A stretch of 51,689 nt of DNA from Spirochaetaceae bacterium. GTDB taxonomy: Bacteria; Spirochaetota; Spirochaetia; SZUA-6; Bin103. Both the position numbers and the translations under genes were made by a program. Below are positions 43,963 through 51,689 of this stretch, piece by piece. The stretch is taken from positions 1 to 51,689 of the forward strand of contig JAPOQV010000419.1 of assembly GCA_026710565.1 (NCBI GenBank), written 5' to 3'. Positions within the stretch are counted from its first letter, which is position 1, and every line of letters begins with the position of its first letter. The notes below the pieces were generated by a model. The model was given only the letters and a program-made list of their open reading frames with translations, searched no databases and was not told where the DNA came from.

Positions 43963-44980
43963 CGCCCAGCCCCAGCTCGATCGCGCGGAGCTGCAGCCGG
44001 ATGGCCACGCGCGGGTCCACCGGCTCGAAACCGAAGCGCGCAAGCTCGTCCGTCACCGGAGCGCCGCGCTGCGCCCGCATCGCAAGCTCGGGAAGCCGTG
44101 CCCGAAGCGCCGCATGGCCGCCAGCCCGCCTCGCCACACGGAACAGCGGCACCTCTGTGACCAGGCACAGCGGCGCCTGCGGCCCGGGTGCCGATCGGGC
44201 GACCTGCTCCATCGAGCTGTCGTGGAACAGCGCGGCGGTCTCAGGGTCGCCGCCAGCCCGGAAGTGCGCACGCATTGCCGCGCCGGTCGGGGTTGTGGCG
44301 AATCCCGGTCCCAGGTAGTGGAGTCCCTTCTCGCCGCGGCGGTCTTCGTCATGCAGCCCAACCCCGCATGCGGCCGCCGCGCGGCTGAACGCGCTCCGCA
44401 GCGGGCCGGTCCGCGTGACCCAACCACGCTCGACGAGGAGCGCGGCCCCCGCGGCGAAGGCCATCCCGTGCAGGCTGGCGTGCAGGCGAACGGGCGCGGC
44501 ACCGGCCAGAAACGCCGTCACCGAGGCGTTCTCCGGCCGCATCGCCGGGAATCCGAACTCCACGTCTCGTCCCGGCGGCTCGCGCACCACGTGACCCAGG
44601 AACGCCTCGACCGACGGCCAACGCTCGGTCCACGTGCGATTGGCCCGCTCGCCGTCGGGGTTCACGTGAGGAACCACCCACAGTCGCCACCGCCGCAGCA
44701 CCGCCTCCAGGGCCGGCTCGGGCTGTGCGGCAGCGGCGACGAGCAGGCGCAGCGTCTCCGGACCCACCGGCTCGTCGGCGTGCGCGCCGCCGACCAGCGT
44801 CGCGTGGCGGCTCCCGGTGCCGATCACCGCGCCCAGCATCGGCCGGCCCCCCTCGCTGACGCCGATCGTCCTGACGCCGGCACGCCGGGCGACCTCACGC
44901 TGCCACTCCGCGCCCGTAGCGAAGCGACCGCGCCAGCGATCTGCCAGCGTCGTCAGCGACGGAACGCGGCGACCCACCAT
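43937..44980 (-). CDS. M14-family zinc carboxypeptidase-like protein
   Basis: A 347-residue metallopeptidase homologue. Zinc ligands fit HADE in GGAHADEPVG and the histidine in LHASLHGMA. The substrate-side motif is WVVPHVNPDGERANR, and the catalytic glutamate is in LVTEVPLF. No signal peptide, so it is probably cytoplasmic and acts on peptides or an amide. The ATG at 44980 is 27 bases from the divergent uxaE start. Confidence 0.8.
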   Translation of the reverse strand: MVGRRVPSLTTLADRWRGRFATGAEWQREVARRAGVRTIGVSEGGRPMLGAVIGTGSRHATLVGGAHADEPVGPETLRLLVAAAAQPEPALEAVLRRWRLWVVPHVNPDGERANRTWTERWPSVEAFLGHVVREPPGRDVEFGFPAMRPENASVTAFLAGAAPVRLHASLHGMAFAAGAALLVERGWVTRTGPLRSAFSRAAAACGVGLHDEDRRGEKGLHYLGPGFATTPTGAAMRAHFRAGGDPETAALFHDSSMEQVARSAPGPQAPLCLVTEVPLFRVARRAGGHAALRARLPELAMRAQRGAPVTDELARFGFEPVDPRVAIRLQLRAIELGLGATDRPDRV

Positions 44981-45007
44981 GGAATGATTGCATGGTACGT
45001 TCCACGC

Positions 45008-46288
45008 ATGGCTCATGACGACGGTCGCGACGGCAAGGCGGTCACGCTCGGACTCGATCCCAGCTTCGGATTCGGCGACCGGATCGGCCTGGCGACGCCC
45101 GGCCACGTGCAGGCCCTGCGCGCCGCCGGCGTGCCGATCCAGCCGATCTTCCCGCAGCAGTCGATCCGGGAGATGCAGCGTACCGGGCGGACACCCGTGG
45201 ACGTGATGACCGACGCGCTGAACGGCATGGCGCAGGCCGGCTGGGACGGCCCGACCGGGGCGGACGCCGATCATCTCAAGACCCCGGAGGACGTGGCGGT
45301 GACCACCGAGGCGGGATTCCGCTTCTTCACGATCGACCCCTCGGACGCGGTGGACGAGCACGCCGATCGCTACGACGAGCCGACCCTGCGCGAGCGTTAC
45401 GCGGCCGTGCGCGATTCGGTCGACTGGGTTTCCGACTACCGCGGGCGCACGGTCACGCTGCCCGGAGACCTGACGCTGGAGTTCAGCGAGGAGGCGTGCC
45501 TGCGCTGTGCGGTCAAGTACGGGCCGGCACTCAACCACGCGGCGCAGCTCGCCGGGGTGATCCGCTCCCGCAACGCCGGACGCGACTACGAGATCGAGCT
45601 CTCGGTCGACGAGACCGAGCAGCCCACGACCCTGGCCGAGCACTACATCATCGCCGACCAGTGCCGGCGGCGCGGCGTTCCGCTAGTCGCGCTGGCACCG
45701 CGCTACATCGGCGACTTCGAGAAAGGCGTCGACTACAAGGGCGACGTACAGGCCCTGGAGCGTTCGTTGCGGGAGCACTTCGCCATCGCCCGCCACTTCG
45801 GCCCGTACAAGCTGTCGCTGCACTCCGGGTCGGACAAGCTGTCGATGTACCCTGCCCTCTCACGTGCCACTGGGGGATGCTTCCACGTCAAGACCGCCGG
45901 CACCTCCTACCTGGAAGCCCTGCGGGTCGTGGCCCGCCACGACGAGGCGCTGTTCCGGCGCATCGCCGCCTTCGCCCGCTCCCGCTACGACACCGACAAG
46001 GCCACCTACCACGTGTCCGCGTCGGTGCAGCAGGTGCCGCCCCCGGAGGACCTGCGCGCGCCGGAGCTGGAGACCGTCTACCTTGAACGCTGGCAGGACG
46101 TGGCCGCGGGCACGGGATTCAGCGAGCCGGGCCGCCAGATCCTGCACTGCACCTTCGGCTCCACGCTGACCCACCCGGACCTCGGTCCGGCCGTGCGTTC
46201 GGTGCTGGAGGCGCACCCTGGCACCTACACCGAGGTCCTCGCCGAGCACTTCGCCCACCACCTGCGCAGCCTGGCCGCAGGGCTTTAA
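45008..46288 (+). CDS. uxaE: Tagaturonate epimerase
   Basis: A 426-residue protein of the UxaE family. It starts LGLDPSFGFGDRIGLATPGH, then PIFPQQSIREMQRTGRTP and GADADHLKT, with FRFFTIDPSDAVDEHADRY, all family-specific. It interconverts D-tagaturonate and D-fructuronate in galacturonate catabolism. It is divergent from the M14 gene and convergent with the TSUP gene (two-base gap). Confidence 0.9.
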   Translation: MAHDDGRDGKAVTLGLDPSFGFGDRIGLATPGHVQALRAAGVPIQPIFPQQSIREMQRTGRTPVDVMTDALNGMAQAGWDGPTGADADHLKTPEDVAVTTEAGFRFFTIDPSDAVDEHADRYDEPTLRERYAAVRDSVDWVSDYRGRTVTLPGDLTLEFSEEACLRCAVKYGPALNHAAQLAGVIRSRNAGRDYEIELSVDETEQPTTLAEHYIIADQCRRRGVPLVALAPRYIGDFEKGVDYKGDVQALERSLREHFAIARHFGPYKLSLHSGSDKLSMYPALSRATGGCFHVKTAGTSYLEALRVVARHDEALFRRIAAFARSRYDTDKATYHVSASVQQVPPPEDLRAPELETVYLERWQDVAAGTGFSEPGRQILHCTFGSTLTHPDLGPAVRSVLEAHPGTYTEVLAEHFAHHLRSLAAGL

Positions 46289-46290
46289 CC

Positions 46291-47082
46291 TCACCCCATC
46301 GCCAGCAGCGCGCGCACCGCCAGGTTGCCGGCCGCCAGCACGGCAAGCCCCATGGCGGCGGCGCGAAAGGCACGCTCGGGCAGCCGGCGCACGATCAGCA
46401 CGCCGAGCGCCGCGCCGGCAAGCACCACCGGTGCCGCCGCCGCGTTCAGCGCCAGCGTGGCTCCGGTCATGGTCCCGATCGCCAGGTGAAACGGTACCTT
46501 CAAGACGTTGAGGATGAAGTAGTACCAGGCGCCGGTGCCCATGAACTCGTGCTTGGGCAAGCGCATCGCCAGCAGGTAGGCGGTGAGTATCGAGCCGGAG
46601 GCGTTGCTGATCATGGAGGTGGCGCCCGCCAGTATCCCGAGCGTGATGGCGACCGCGGCCCGGCTGCCGGCGGCCTCCCCCTGCCGCGCGGGCGGACGCT
46701 CCGCGGTCCCGCGCAACCTGCGCAGCGGCCGCCAGGTCGCCACGGCCCCCGCTCCGACGGTCGTCACCACGATCAGCGCGATCAGCAGGCGGAGCTGCGT
46801 GTCGTCGATCACGCGCAGCAGCACCGTCCCGGCGACGATGCCGCCGAACGCGGCCGGCACCAGCTTCACCAGGTACGAGCGGACCACGTGGCGGCGGAAG
46901 TACACGATCGCGACCACGTCCGCGACGATCAGCAGCGGCAACACGATCGCCACCGACGCACGGACCGGGAACGCCGTCGCCATGATGGGCGCAACGACCG
47001 TTCCCAAGCCCGGCAGGCCGGTCTTGGTGATCCCGACCAGCAGGGCTCCGCCCAGCAGCGACCCCCACTGCAGCACCGTCAA
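46291..47082 (-). CDS. TauE/SafE-family (TSUP) membrane exporter
   Basis: 263 residues with about eight hydrophobic helices and the two-fold TSUP repeat: GALLVGITKTGLPGLGTVVAP near the N-terminus, and LGILAGATSMISNASGSILTAYLL in the second half. The family moves sulfite, sulfonates or organic acids. A TTG at 47082 is used; a GTG six bases in is an alternative. Confidence 0.85.
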   Translation of the reverse strand: MTVLQWGSLLGGALLVGITKTGLPGLGTVVAPIMATAFPVRASVAIVLPLLIVADVVAIVYFRRHVVRSYLVKLVPAAFGGIVAGTVLLRVIDDTQLRLLIALIVVTTVGAGAVATWRPLRRLRGTAERPPARQGEAAGSRAAVAITLGILAGATSMISNASGSILTAYLLAMRLPKHEFMGTGAWYYFILNVLKVPFHLAIGTMTGATLALNAAAAPVVLAGAALGVLIVRRLPERAFRAAAMGLAVLAAGNLAVRALLAMG

Positions 47083-47163
47083 GGAGAGCAGGGCGCGATC
47101 CTTTCAGCGTGGGCCCACAGCCTGCGTGGCCGGGGAAAACCGGGGTAGGATCGGCCCACCGCA

Positions 47164-48213
47164 ATGTTGTTTCTGCTCGGAGAGGCGCTGCAGGACGTCT
47201 ACGGTCCGTTTCGCCTGATGAGCTCCCACTTCGTCGTGGCCGGCGCCGCGCTGGTCCTGTCCTCGCTGGCCACCTGGATACTGCTTCCCCGGACCAGCGG
47301 ACTTCTGCCGCGCGATCGAGGCCGGGAGTTCGCGGTGGACAAGGAAGCGGCACTCGGCAAGCCGACCGGCGCGGGGCTGGTGTTCTGCCTCGTGTTCGCG
47401 GTCGTCGGCGTGCTCACCGCGCCGCTCGAGCTCGCCTATCTGGGAGTGCTGGCCTGCGTGACGCTGGCCATGGTCGCCGGCTACCTGGACGATCGCAGCG
47501 CGGGCGGATGGCACGAATACCGCAAGGGGCTCGTCGACCTGGGGATTGCGCTCGTGACCGCCGTGCTGCTGTGCAATACCCATCCCGCGCAGATCTGGCT
47601 TCCGTTCACCGCGGCGGTCGTGACCGTCCCGCCCTGGCTCTGCATCGCCGGCGGCACCCTCCTGATCTGGGTCGCGATCAACGCCACCAACTGCACGGAC
47701 GGCGTCGACGGCCTGTCCGGGACGCTGGCGATCCAGGCGTTGCTCAGCCTGGGCGGGCTGCTCTACTTCGTGCTCGGCAATATCGACATCTCCGCGTACC
47801 TGCTGCTGCCGCACTACGCCGACGGCGCGAAGTGGGCGATCCTGTCGTTCGCGATGGTGGGCTGCCTGACCGGTTACCTGTGGTACAACGCCCACCCCAG
47901 CCAGCTCCTCATGGGCGATGCCGGATCGCGGGCGGTGGGGCTGCTGCTCGGCATCCTGGTCATCAAGTCGGGCAATCCGTTTCTGATCTTCATCGTGTCC
48001 GGCGTGCTGCTGGTCAACGGCGGCACCGGGTTGATCAAGGTAGCGTTGCTGCGCTTCCTGCGCATCTCCATCTTCTCGAAGCTGCGCTTCCCGCTGCATG
48101 ACCACATGCGCAACAACCTGGGCTGGTCCAGCCCGCAGGTGATGGTGCGGTTCACGCTCGTGCAGATCATGTTCACGCTCGTCTCGCTGGTGGTCCTGAT
48201 CAAGGTTCGCTAA
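47164..48213 (+). CDS. mraY: Phospho-N-acetylmuramoyl-pentapeptide transferase
   Basis: A 349-residue membrane enzyme. Conserved loops are AGYLDDRS, NATNCTDGVDGLSG, HPSQLLMGDAGSRAVGLLLG and HDHMRNNLGWSSPQVMVRF. It makes lipid I in peptidoglycan synthesis. The usual motif KxGTPTMGG is altered to LGKPTGAGLVF. It is away from the usual mur cluster and is convergent with the K+ channel gene by 14 bases. Confidence 0.93.
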   Translation: MLFLLGEALQDVYGPFRLMSSHFVVAGAALVLSSLATWILLPRTSGLLPRDRGREFAVDKEAALGKPTGAGLVFCLVFAVVGVLTAPLELAYLGVLACVTLAMVAGYLDDRSAGGWHEYRKGLVDLGIALVTAVLLCNTHPAQIWLPFTAAVVTVPPWLCIAGGTLLIWVAINATNCTDGVDGLSGTLAIQALLSLGGLLYFVLGNIDISAYLLLPHYADGAKWAILSFAMVGCLTGYLWYNAHPSQLLMGDAGSRAVGLLLGILVIKSGNPFLIFIVSGVLLVNGGTGLIKVALLRFLRISIFSKLRFPLHDHMRNNLGWSSPQVMVRFTLVQIMFTLVSLVVLIKVR

Positions 48214-49093
48214 CGGCCTGGTGCCGGTTCTCCGCGGTTCCGGAGCCCCCGTCGTGGCTCTCCAGGGGCGCGCCGCAGTGCGGGCAGAAGCGGTCGGCCG
48301 GAGCTTCCGCGTCGTCGCCGTCCTTGTTCCGCTTGGCCAGCTCCTCGATGAACCCGGAGCTGACGATCCCGGTCGGCACCGCCACCAGGCCGATGCCCAT
48401 GACCGCCACCATGCCGCTCAGCAGCCGGCCCCAGCCGGTGACCGGCACCACGTCGCCGTAGCCGATGGTGGTCAGGGTGACGACCGCCCACCACAGCGAC
48501 GACAGGATGTTCGGGAACTTGTCCGACTGCGCCTCGCCCTCGATGTAGTACATGAGGATGGAGGCCACCAGCAGCACCAGGGCGGTCATCATGACCGTGA
48601 TCAGCAGCTCGTCGCGGCGTTCGCGCACCACCTTGCCGAACAGCGACACGGACCGCAGATAACGGCCGAGCTTCAGCAGCCGCAGGAACCGGGCGATGCG
48701 CAGCACGCGCACGAAGCGCAGGTCGACCCCGATCAGCGGCAGGTAGAACGGGACGATCGCCAGCAGGTCGATCAATCCGGCCGGCGAGACCGCGAAGCGC
48801 AGCGCGCCGGCCAAGCCTCCCTGCCCCGGACGCCGGTAGCGGGCGGTCCAGAGCCGCAGGACGTACTCGACCGTGAACAGGACCACCGAGACGACTTCCA
48901 GCAGGTACAGCACCCGCGCCAGCGGCGGAGTCACCCACGGAAGCGTCTCGATGACGATGGCCACCACGTTGACGCCGATCACGCTGATGATGGCGATGTC
49001 CACGACGGCGCTCAGCCGATCGTCGTCGCGCGCGCGCTCCAGCACCTCGTACAAGCGCCGCCGTATCGGCACAGCCATCGTGGGGTCTGCCAT
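48200..49093 (-). CDS. Voltage-gated potassium channel
   Basis: A 297-residue six-helix channel. S4 carries regular arginines in RFVRVLRIARFLRLLKLGRY, and the selectivity filter is TIGYGDVVP between S5 and S6. A short C-terminal tail holds one CxxC pair in RFCPHCGAPLE, half of a zinc ribbon. It conducts K+ out in response to depolarisation. It is divergent from the DUF350 gene, with a palindrome in the gap. Confidence 0.9.
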   Translation of the reverse strand: MADPTMAVPIRRRLYEVLERARDDDRLSAVVDIAIISVIGVNVVAIVIETLPWVTPPLARVLYLLEVVSVVLFTVEYVLRLWTARYRRPGQGGLAGALRFAVSPAGLIDLLAIVPFYLPLIGVDLRFVRVLRIARFLRLLKLGRYLRSVSLFGKVVRERRDELLITVMMTALVLLVASILMYYIEGEAQSDKFPNILSSLWWAVVTLTTIGYGDVVPVTGWGRLLSGMVAVMGIGLVAVPTGIVSSGFIEELAKRNKDGDDAEAPADRFCPHCGAPLESHDGGSGTAENRHQAVSEP

Positions 49094-49118
49094 CTACCCG
49101 GTTGACTGTAAGTCCTGG

Positions 49119-49137
49119 TGTGTTTAGCGTAAACACA
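49119..49137. promoter_or_regulatory. Perfect palindrome in the channel/DUF350 gap
   Basis: TGTGTTTAGCGTAAACACA is an 8-base perfect inverted repeat around GCG, starting 12 bases after a TTGACT (49102-49107) and ending six bases before the DUF350 ATG. It overlaps the expected -10 and start region, so it is a likely operator for the rightward genes, and perhaps for the channel gene too. Confidence 0.6.
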
Positions 49138-49142
49138 TCGCT

Positions 49143-50057
49143 ATGCAGACGATCCTGGCTACCCTCACGCTGGTCGTCGAGAAGATCCCCCACTTCGCGG
49201 TCGGCATGCTGCTGTTGTTCGTGGGCAAGCTTTTCTACAACCTGACCACCCGCTACCACATCGACCACGAGATCGCGGACAACGGCAACGACGCCATCGG
49301 CCTCAGCTTCGGCGGCTACCTGCTGGGGCTGGGGTTCGTGATCGCGGCCGCCGCCCGCGGGTCCGGAGGCGAGATGCTCACGGACCTCGTCAACCTCGTG
49401 GTCGTGGGCGTCATCGCCATCCTCCTGCTGCGCCTGAGCAGCATCATCAACGACCGGCTGGTGCTGCACGCGTTCTCGACCGAGCACGAGATGGTGGACG
49501 AGCGCAGCGCCGGGACCGGCTTCGTGGTCGGCGGCATGACCGTGGCCACCGGTCTGATGATCTCCGGCGTGATGGAGGGGCAGAGCGCCAACTACCTGTC
49601 GCTGGTACGCGACATCGCCGTCTACTGGCTGGTCGGGCAGGCGCTGCTGGTGCTCGACGGCCTGGTGTTCCAGGCGATCACCAGCTACGACGTGCACGGC
49701 GTGATAGAGGACGACAAGAACGTCGCGGCCGGCGTGAGCTTCGCCGGGTTCCTGGTCGCGCAGGGCGTCATCGTGCGCACGGCGGTCGCCGGCGCCGGCA
49801 GCGACCTGGGCACCGAGGTGCTGATCACGGCGGTCATCGCCATCTGCGGTCTGATCCTGCTGGTGATCGGCCGGGTGATCGCCGACCGGGTCTTCCTGCC
49901 GCGCGCCGCCCTTTCCGACGAGGTGCGGGCCAAGCGCAACACCGCCGCCGCCGCGATCGCCGCCGCCAGCTTCATCGTCGTGGCGCTGATCTACTCCGGG
50001 GCCGCCGACCCGAACGTGGCGCTGGCACCGCTCGCGGAGGGCGCTGCCGCACCGTGA
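49143..50057 (+). CDS. DUF350 (UPF0719) membrane protein, duplicated
   Basis: 304 residues with about eight hydrophobic helices in two DUF350 repeats (first GNDAIGLSFGGYLLGLGFVI, second DDKNVAAGVSFAGFLVAQGV). Homologues occur with small stress or envelope genes such as yjfL in Escherichia coli. Function unknown. Its stop overlaps the next gene (GTGA). Confidence 0.85.
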   Translation: MQTILATLTLVVEKIPHFAVGMLLLFVGKLFYNLTTRYHIDHEIADNGNDAIGLSFGGYLLGLGFVIAAAARGSGGEMLTDLVNLVVVGVIAILLLRLSSIINDRLVLHAFSTEHEMVDERSAGTGFVVGGMTVATGLMISGVMEGQSANYLSLVRDIAVYWLVGQALLVLDGLVFQAITSYDVHGVIEDDKNVAAGVSFAGFLVAQGVIVRTAVAGAGSDLGTEVLITAVIAICGLILLVIGRVIADRVFLPRAALSDEVRAKRNTAAAAIAAASFIVVALIYSGAADPNVALAPLAEGAAAP

Positions 50058-50746
50058 TCCGCCCTCGCCCCGCCGCCGGCAAGGTGGCCTGCGCCATAGC
50101 GATCGCGAGCATCCTGCTGCTGGCGGCCGACGATGCCTTCGCCCGCCGCATGGGCGGTTTCTCGGGCGGACGCTCGTTCTCAAGCCTCGGCTCCTCGCGG
50201 TCCTTCTCGTCGCGCTCCACCCGCTCGGCATTCGGATCCAGCAGCCGCACCTCCACGACTCGCAGCACGCTGTCGGGCACTCGCGGCGTGTCGTCACGCT
50301 CCAATACCTCCGGCGTCAGCCGCTCCCAGTACGATCGCTCCCGCGCCGCCGGCACCACCTTCCAGAACCGCTCACAGGCGGAGTCCGCATTCCGGCAGCG
50401 CAACGCCGGCCAGTTCCCGTCGCGCTACGCCACGCAGCCGTCCACCCGGCCCAGCCACATCCCGCAGAGCACGCGGGTGAACGGCCGCAACGTCAACGTC
50501 ACCTACAACGCCGGCCTCGGCGGCTACGGCTACCTGCACCCCACCCTGGGCACCTGGATCCTGTACAGCGCGATGACCGACGCCGTGATGATGAGCGCCC
50601 TGATGAGCCGCGGCGGCTACTACTACGGCGGCGCCCCCGGCACCTACTACGGAGGCGGCGGGGGCTTCTTCACCGGACTGATCCTGATCATGCTGATCGC
50701 CGGCGTCATGTGGGTGCTGCTGCGTTCGGCCGGCCGCCGCCACTGA
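50054..50746 (+). CDS. Ser/Gly/Arg-rich secreted or membrane-anchored protein
   Basis: 230 residues. A signal peptide (~9-30, ending in DDAFA) is followed by a Ser-, Arg- and Gly-rich disordered region (RSFSSLGSSRSFSSRSTRSA), a short ordered core (VNVTYNAGLGGYGYLHP), and a C-terminal hydrophobic helix (TGLILIMLIAGVMWVLL). It is coupled to the DUF350 gene and probably sits in the envelope. No known domain. Confidence 0.65.
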   Translation: MIRPRPAAGKVACAIAIASILLLAADDAFARRMGGFSGGRSFSSLGSSRSFSSRSTRSAFGSSSRTSTTRSTLSGTRGVSSRSNTSGVSRSQYDRSRAAGTTFQNRSQAESAFRQRNAGQFPSRYATQPSTRPSHIPQSTRVNGRNVNVTYNAGLGGYGYLHPTLGTWILYSAMTDAVMMSALMSRGGYYYGGAPGTYYGGGGGFFTGLILIMLIAGVMWVLLRSAGRRH

Positions 50747-50774
50747 TCACGCGCCGCATGCGGAGAGCCTGAGC

Positions 50775-51551
50775 ATGAGCGGGCGCACCCCGCCCGGCGC
50801 CGGCAACCGGGGCCGCGGACTGTTGGGCGGGCTGTTCGGACGCAGATCCCGGGCCGAGCCGGAAGCGATGGCGACCTCCACCGGCGATCCGCGCTTCTGG
50901 CGGCAGTTGCGCGGCGGCGCGGTGACCCTGCGTGACTTTCAGGCGATGGCCGCGGCCGCCGAGCGCGGCCTGGACGCCGACGGGCTCGACTTCCAGATCG
51001 CCAGGAAGCGCGCCATCGAGGTGCGTTCCACGGCCGGCACCGCCATCGCCGAGTACCTGCTGTTCGATCTCACCAGCGCCGATCGCATCGAATTCCTGCT
51101 GGCGGTCATCCACGGCGACGCCCTGGAGCTGCGCGCCTACTTCATCGCCGAGGGGCTGACGCCGGGGCCTCGGGCGGCGGTGATCGACACCGGAGGCGCC
51201 TGGCTCTTCGCCGAGCCCCCGGACCCGGACCGGTTCGTGCCGGCCACGCTCGAGTTCGCGCGCTATCCGGCTGCGCCGCCGATCGTGGACGCCGGCGGCA
51301 GTGAGGTCGAGGCGGAGTTCGTCTCTCATGGCAGTGCCCTGTACGGCGACTACGCCGACCGCGACGGCAAGCGCGTCCCGGTGATCCTGGTCGAGTACGA
51401 GACCCGGGCCGACATCCCGAACCCGTTGCTGCTGATCGTCGAGGAGGGAGGCCTTGATGCCGACGGCGACTCGATCCCGGAGGGCGGTTTCATGACGGTG
51501 CTCATGGGCAGCAGGATCGACCGCGGCGAGGTGGAGGTGTTCCCGGAGTGA
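50775..51551 (+). CDS. Uncharacterised protein of the DUF350 cluster
   Basis: 258 residues. A basic N-terminus (RGRGLLGGLFGRRSRAEPEA) precedes a soluble alpha/beta region (IEVRSTAGTAIAEYLLFDL, RIEFLLAVIHGDALELRAYF), and the end is acidic (DADGDSIPEGGF). The context recalls cytosolic partner proteins of DUF350 operons, but the family is not assigned. Its stop overlaps the next gene. Confidence 0.6.
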   Translation: MSGRTPPGAGNRGRGLLGGLFGRRSRAEPEAMATSTGDPRFWRQLRGGAVTLRDFQAMAAAAERGLDADGLDFQIARKRAIEVRSTAGTAIAEYLLFDLTSADRIEFLLAVIHGDALELRAYFIAEGLTPGPRAAVIDTGGAWLFAEPPDPDRFVPATLEFARYPAAPPIVDAGGSEVEAEFVSHGSALYGDYADRDGKRVPVILVEYETRADIPNPLLLIVEEGGLDADGDSIPEGGFMTVLMGSRIDRGEVEVFPE

Positions 51552-51689
51552 GCGGTTCTCTTTCCTTCTACAGCGACAACAGCTCCGGAGCCCACCCGGA
51601 GGTGCTTCAGGCGATCGAAGCCGCCAACCGCGGGCACGCCCTGGGCTATGGGGAAGACGAGCACACGCGCCGCGCCGAAGCCGCGTTCC
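51548..51689 (+). CDS. ltaE: Low-specificity L-threonine aldolase, N-terminal fragment
   Basis: The first 47 residues read SLSFYSDNSSGAHPEVLQAI, then HALGYGEDEHTRRAEAAF, the standard start of bacterial low-specificity L-threonine aldolases. The GTG overlaps the preceding stop (GTGA). It is a second, distinct threonine aldolase in the window, cut by the edge. Confidence 0.85.
   Translation, partial: MSGSLSFYSDNSSGAHPEVLQAIEAANRGHALGYGEDEHTRRAEAAF

Noticed and set aside
1..51689. tRNA, rRNA or insertion-sequence genes
   Set aside because: No cloverleaf-like GGTTCGAAxCC arm, rRNA segment or transposase was recognised in any gap.

Overview
The window is high-GC bacterial DNA with short intergenic gaps, many four-base stop/start overlaps (ATGA, GTGA, TTGA) and frequent GTG and TTG starts. 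A very large OmpA-tailed protein built of FlgD/Ig-like modules with SPNGDG/SPDGDG loops, a long-chain acyl-CoA synthetase of spirochaetal type, and many Gfo/Idh/MocA and phytanoyl-CoA-dioxygenase-like enzymes suggest an uncultured, GC-rich member of the Spirochaetota, perhaps host-associated or marine. This is an inference from gene content. No rRNA, tRNA or CRISPR array was recognised.

Layout. 1-2.6 kb: a truncated SDR and a PhyH-family oxygenase, divergent from an old-yellow-enzyme-type oxidoreductase. 2.7-5.4 kb: a YqiJ/YqiK (NfeD-like plus flotillin) membrane pair behind a candidate promoter. 5.4-8.2 kb: a small accessory island with an MNT antitoxin, a frameshifted HEPN partner, a possible antitoxin remnant, and an AT-richer reverse transcriptase with an unusual catalytic box (RHGDD) and a long C-terminal region. 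8.3-9.9 kb: an NAD-dependent formate dehydrogenase and a Phd antitoxin whose PIN toxin is cut short. 10-13.7 kb: rlmN, a DadA-like FAD oxidase, and an HD phosphohydrolase. 13.8-19 kb: a coupled Gfo/Idh, threonine aldolase and BNR-propeller operon. 19-19.7 kb: an intact VapBC-like pair with a two-box palindromic operator. 19.8-25.3 kb: metG followed by Gfo/Idh, TIM-barrel epimerase and Gfo/Idh genes. 25.3-27.9 kb: cobU, a diaminopentanoate-dehydrogenase-like enzyme and prs. 28-35 kb: rpsR with a tandem heptapeptide tail, a DsbD-N lipoprotein, a small protein, purF, a LigD with a degenerate ligase domain, a P450 and a small membrane protein. 35.1-39.6 kb: the giant modular OmpA-like protein. 39.7-46.3 kb: an enolase-superfamily dehydratase, acyl-CoA ligase, Ldh2-type dehydrogenase, M14 peptidase and tagaturonate epimerase. 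46.3-51.7 kb: a TSUP exporter, mraY, a voltage-gated K+ channel, and a DUF350 cluster running into a second threonine aldolase.

How the genes fit together. The chromosomal backbone holds housekeeping genes (metG, prs, rpsR, purF, mraY, rlmN) mixed with catabolic enzymes for sugar acids, polyols and D-amino acids. Toxin-antitoxin modules, mostly decayed, and a probable defence-type reverse transcriptase sit in the gaps. The strongest oddities are the S18 repeat tail, the RT with the altered catalytic box, the LigD whose ligase domain has lost its catalytic lysine, and the strict A-B alternation of modules in the giant OmpA protein.
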